From positions 3,472,001-3,536,000 of the forward strand of contig NZ_JAUSYD010000001.1 of NCBI RefSeq assembly GCF_030816615.1: a DNA stretch of 64,000 bases, in the 5' to 3' direction. Shown here piece after piece: positions 61,281-64,000 of the stretch. Each line of letters starts with the position of its first letter. Position 1 is the stretch's first letter. Made by a program: the position numbers and the translations under genes. Under the pieces are notes generated by a model. The model saw only the letters and a list, made by a program, of their open reading frames with translations. It made no database searches and was not told the origin of the DNA. The stretch comes from Streptomyces sp. B1I3 (lineage in GTDB: Bacteria > Actinomycetota > Actinomycetes > Streptomycetales > Streptomycetaceae).

Positions 61281-62276
61281 ATGAAGTACACGCAGCTCGG
61301 ACGCACCGGACTCAAAGTCAGCCGCCTCGTCCTGGGGACGATGAACTTCGGCCCCCAGACCAACGAGAGCGACAGCCACACGCTCATGGACGCCGCCCTG
61401 GACGCGGGCGTCAACTTCTTCGACACCGCCAACGTCTACGGCTGGGGCGAGAACAAGGGCCGCACCGAGGAGATCCTCGGCACCTGGTTCGCCCAGGGCG
61501 GCGACCGCCGCGACAAGGTCGTCCTCGCCACCAAGGTCTACGGCAACATGGGCGCCGACGGGGAGGCGTGGCCCAACCACGACAAGCTGTCCGCCCTCAA
61601 CATCCGGCGGGCCGTCGACGCCAGCCTCAAGCGGCTGCAGACGGACCACATCGACCTGTACCAGTTCCACCACGTCGACCGGGCCACCCCGATCGACGAG
61701 ATCTGGCAGGCGATCGACGTACTGATCCAGCAGGGCAAGATCCTCTACGCCGGCTCGTCCAACTTCTCCGGCTACAAGATCGCCCAGGCGAACGAGCGGG
61801 CCAGGCAGCGCGGCAGCTACGGCCTGGTCAGCGAGCAGTGCATCTACAACCTGATGGAGCGCGGCGCCGAGATGGAGGTCATCCCGGCCTCCCAGGAGTA
61901 CGGCCTCGGGGTCATCCCGTGGTCGCCGCTGCACGGTGGGCTGCTCGGTGGCGCGATCCGCAAGGAGCGCGAGGGCGGCGGCGCCCGCTCCACCTCCGGC
62001 CGGTCCGCCGACGCGCTCGCCGACCCGAAGGTGCGGGCGCAGGTCCAGGCGTACGAGGACCTGCTGGAGAAGCACGGTCTGGAGCCCGGCGAGGCCGGCC
62101 TGGCCTGGCTGCTGACCCGTCCCGGGGTCACCGGTCCCATCTCCGGCCCGCGGACGCGGGAGCAGCTCGACTCCGCACTGCGCGCGGTGGAGCTGGAGCT
62201 GTCGGACGAGGTGCTGACCGCGCTGGACGAGATCTTCCCCGGCCCGGGCCCGTCGCCGGAGAACTTCGCCTGGTAG
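61281..62276 (+). CDS. Aldo/keto reductase
   Basis: 331 residues of the AKR fold. Catalytic tetrad regions: NFFDTANVYGWG (Asp and Tyr), KVVLATKVYG (Lys) and YQFHHVDRATPIDE (His). NADPH-binding C-terminal segment: VIPWSPLHGGLLGG and GVTGPISGPRTREQLDSAL. It resembles the YajO/YhdN-type, potassium-channel-beta-like AKRs acting on sugars or aldehydes. ATG 61281 is preceded by TTGGGGGTC. A perfect palindrome upstream suggests repressor control. Confidence 0.93.
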   Translation: MKYTQLGRTGLKVSRLVLGTMNFGPQTNESDSHTLMDAALDAGVNFFDTANVYGWGENKGRTEEILGTWFAQGGDRRDKVVLATKVYGNMGADGEAWPNHDKLSALNIRRAVDASLKRLQTDHIDLYQFHHVDRATPIDEIWQAIDVLIQQGKILYAGSSNFSGYKIAQANERARQRGSYGLVSEQCIYNLMERGAEMEVIPASQEYGLGVIPWSPLHGGLLGGAIRKEREGGGARSTSGRSADALADPKVRAQVQAYEDLLEKHGLEPGEAGLAWLLTRPGVTGPISGPRTREQLDSALRAVELELSDEVLTALDEIFPGPGPSPENFAW

Positions 62277-62310
62277 GGCCGGCAGGCGAGGGCGGCCGTT
62301 CTCGCGGGGG

Positions 62311-62400
62311 TCAGCCTCCGAGAGCGGCCGCCGCCGCGACGACGACGAACATCAGCACGAGCACGACCGCCATGATGCGGTTCCTGGTCTTCGGGTCCAC
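62311..62400 (-). CDS. 29-residue single-helix membrane protein
   Basis: From GTG 62400 the product reads MDPKTRNRIMAVVLVLMFVV and then VAAAAALGG: a basic N-terminus and one hydrophobic helix. I recall near-identical short proteins beside thpR in other Streptomyces. The ribosome site is weak, but the preceding thpR stop is only 22 bp away, so it could be translated by coupling. Confidence 0.6.
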   Translation of the reverse strand: MDPKTRNRIMAVVLVLMFVVVAAAAALGG

Positions 62401-62422
62401 CCGATGAGCGTAACCGCCCCGC

Positions 62423-63004
62423 TCACCGTCCCAGCGTCCAGGCCCGCACCACCTCGTACCGCGGCTGTTCCCCCGGAACCCCGTCCACGGGCAGATCGCT
62501 GCGTACGAGGCTGAGCTCACCGACTTCCCAGTGCATGCCCTCGAAGCCGCCGAGCGCCTCGGCGAAGGGAGCCAGGTCCGCCGGTTCCCGGCTGCGGGCC
62601 AGGGTCAGGTGCGGGGTGTAGCGGCGGTGCTCCTCCATCGGCACACCGGCCCTGCGGGCGGCGGCGTGGGAGCGTTCGGCCAGCAGCCGCAGCGTGTCCA
62701 GCCCGCCTGCCGCCCCGGCCCACAGCGCCCGCCCGCCGAACCGTCCGCCGCCGTGGATGCGGAGCGGGAAGGACGGGGTGCGGCGCGCGGCCCGTTCCAG
62801 CCGGGTGTACAGGTCCGGCAGCAGCTCCTCGTCGACGTTCCCGAGGAAGGCCAGGGTGTAGTGCCAGCCCGCCCGGGCGGTCCAGCGCAACCCGGCGGCG
62901 CCGGGCAGCTCCCGCAGCGCGGCCACGGTCCGGGCCAGCTCGTCGGCTGCGGCAGGGGGCGGGAGGACGGCGGCGAAGAGTCTCTGGCTGCGGCGGCTGC
63001 TCAT
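62423..63004 (-). CDS. thpR: RNA 2',3'-cyclic phosphodiesterase (2'-5' RNA ligase family)
   Basis: 193 residues of the 2H phosphoesterase superfamily. Two HxTx motifs, HYTLAFLG (about residue 46) and HLTLARS (about 128), are in the correct register. Start QRLFAAVLPPPAAADELARTVAALRELPG matches family members. It opens 2',3'-cyclic phosphates to 2'-phosphates in vitro; the role in the cell is unclear. ATG 63004 is chosen, since the upstream extension is Arg-rich and atypical. Confidence 0.9.
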   Translation of the reverse strand: MSSRRSQRLFAAVLPPPAAADELARTVAALRELPGAAGLRWTARAGWHYTLAFLGNVDEELLPDLYTRLERAARRTPSFPLRIHGGGRFGGRALWAGAAGGLDTLRLLAERSHAAARRAGVPMEEHRRYTPHLTLARSREPADLAPFAEALGGFEGMHWEVGELSLVRSDLPVDGVPGEQPRYEVVRAWTLGR

Positions 63005-63076
63005 GGGGCGAGTGTCCCAGCGTTCCCGCGGTCCGCCTTGGCGTCCGCCTCCCGCCGTTCCCGGCGCCGAGCGCGC

Positions 63077-63110
63077 GACTGCCCTCCTCCGGCGCGGGAG
63101 GAGGGCAGTC
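63077..63110 (-). terminator. 14-bp hairpin between the MFS gene and thpR
   Basis: GACTGCCCTCCTCC (63077-63090) pairs with GGAGGAGGGCAGTC (63097-63110), 6-base loop, 20 bp after the MFS stop on the minus strand. Confidence 0.8.
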
Positions 63111-63130
63111 ATCCGATCACCCGGCGGCTG

Positions 63131-64000
63131 TCAGGCCGCGGTGGCCAGCTGCTCGCGCGGCACTATTCGCACGTGCGGGCGACCTGATCGCAGGTCGAGC
63201 TTCAGGCGCAGGCCGCCGACGCGGGTCAGCATGAAGCCGACGCCGAGCGCGGCCAGCACCGAGATCGCCCCGCCGGCCGCCATGCCCGTCCGGGCACCGT
63301 AGGCGTCGCTGATCCAGCCGACGATCGGGGCGCCCACCGGCGTACCTCCGGCGAAGACCATCATGTACAGGCTCATCACCCGGCCCCGCATCTCGGGATC
63401 CGCGGCCATCTGGACGCTCGTGTTGGCGCTGATGTTGGTCGTCAGGCCGATCATGCCGATCGGGACCAGCAGCAGCGAGAACATCCACACGGACGGGGAC
63501 AGGGAGGCTGCGATCTCCAGCAGACCGAACAGCGTGCCCGCGGCCACGAGCATCCGCAGTCGTGAGGAGCGGCGGCGGGCGGCGAGCAGGGCCCCTGCGA
63601 GGGAGCCGGCCGCCATGAGGATGTTGAAGAACGAGTACATCCCGGCGTCACCGTGGAAGATGTCGTCCGCGAAGGCCGTCAGGAAGATCGGGAAGTTGAA
63701 CCCGAAGGTGCCGACGAAGCCGACCAGGACGATCGGCCAGATCAGCTCCGGTCTGCCGGACACGTAGCGCAGGCCCTCCCGGAGCTGGCCCTTGGCTCGC
63801 TTGACGGTCACGGACGCGTGGAGCTCGCTCGTACGCATCATCATCAGGCCGACGAGCGGCGCGATGAAGGACAGCCCGTTGAACATGAACGCCCAGCCGC
63901 TGCCGACCGTGGTGATCAGGACACCCGCGACGGCGGGCCCGACGAGCCGGGCGGACTGGAAGTTCGCCGAGTTCAGACTGACGGCGTTGCGCAGCTGCGC
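63131..64000 (-). CDS. MFS transporter, EntS-like, C-terminal part (cut by window edge)
   Basis: 290 C-terminal residues; the frame is open to the window edge. The visible part has about eight helices and the MFS_3/EntS-like marks LRNAVSLNSANFQSARLVGP (loop 4 region), LREGLRYVSGRPELIWPIVL, IFLTAFADDIFHGDAGMYSF and MAADPEMRGRVMSLYMMVFAGGTPVGAP. Such transporters export siderophores or drugs, but the group is broad. The stop at 63131 is followed by a strong hairpin. Confidence 0.9.
   Translation of the reverse strand, partial: AQLRNAVSLNSANFQSARLVGPAVAGVLITTVGSGWAFMFNGLSFIAPLVGLMMMRTSELHASVTVKRAKGQLREGLRYVSGRPELIWPIVLVGFVGTFGFNFPIFLTAFADDIFHGDAGMYSFFNILMAAGSLAGALLAARRRSSRLRMLVAAGTLFGLLEIAASLSPSVWMFSLLLVPIGMIGLTTNISANTSVQMAADPEMRGRVMSLYMMVFAGGTPVGAPIVGWISDAYGARTGMAAGGAISVLAALGVGFMLTRVGGLRLKLDLRSGRPHVRIVPREQLATAA

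Overview
The window reads as chromosomal DNA of a Streptomyces species. Evidence: very high GC with strong G/C bias at third codon positions, frequent GTG and TTG starts, tightly overlapping ATGA/GTGA gene pairs, a conservon (cvnA-D) with two attached cytochrome P450 genes, a DmdR1-type iron regulator, an NsdA-like TPR regulator and an ECF41 sigma factor. The order from the EF-hand/STAS/sigma genes through purU, dmdR1, the SIS gene, pdxH, a citrate synthase and the acyl-CoA operon matches, from memory, the SCO4411 to SCO438x stretch of S. coelicolor read backwards. No rRNA, tRNA, CRISPR array, insertion sequence or prophage was seen.

Layout. 1-6.6 kb: the end of an MFS transporter, a DUF2809 membrane protein, a GlxA-type AraC regulator, and stress or partner-switch signalling genes (HATPase, EF-hand protein, STAS protein, ECF sigma, ZAS-type anti-sigma fused to a mycothiol-type domain). 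6.6-17.3 kb: purU, an SCO4402-family protein, a lipoprotein binding protein, a Pro/Gln-rich membrane protein, an NsdA-like regulator, a primase-polymerase-like protein, an ABC exporter pair and an alpha/beta hydrolase. 17.3-24 kb: dmdR1 and a divergent SIS gene separated by a DasR-like dre site, a PAS/GAF sensor, a structured RNA locus with a 12-codon mini-ORF, pdxH and citrate synthase. 24-34.5 kb: an eight-gene minus-strand operon for CoA activation, dehydrogenation, biotin-dependent carboxylation and hydration of an acyl chain, with an AtuA (DUF1446) protein and a distal TetR gene, resembling the Pseudomonas atu (citronellol) set. 34.9-42 kb: an EamA exporter with a divergent LysR regulator, a large FAD/Fe-S oxidoreductase and an LCP cell-wall protein. 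42-47.8 kb: the conservon with CYP157-like and CYP154-like P450s. 47.9-57.6 kb: serC, small enzymes, two TetR regulators, a carboxymuconolactone-decarboxylase gene preceded by a matching ECF41 promoter, the ECF41 sigma gene itself, and a CstR-like repressor. 57.8-64 kb: an SDR, a cupin/zinc-ribbon protein, an orphan thiopeptide-like RiPP precursor beside decayed genes, an aldo/keto reductase, thpR and an MFS transporter cut by the window edge.

Most of the window is ordinary core-arm Streptomyces content. The best leads are the orphan RiPP precursor (60.4-60.7 kb) with its decayed surroundings, the stand-alone structured RNA with a full-length anti-Shine-Dalgarno match (21.4-21.6 kb), the ECF41 promoter/target pair, the atu-like operon with its palindrome, and the P450 lacking the EXXR arginine. 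All functional calls rest on reading the sequence and remembered family features; no database search was run.
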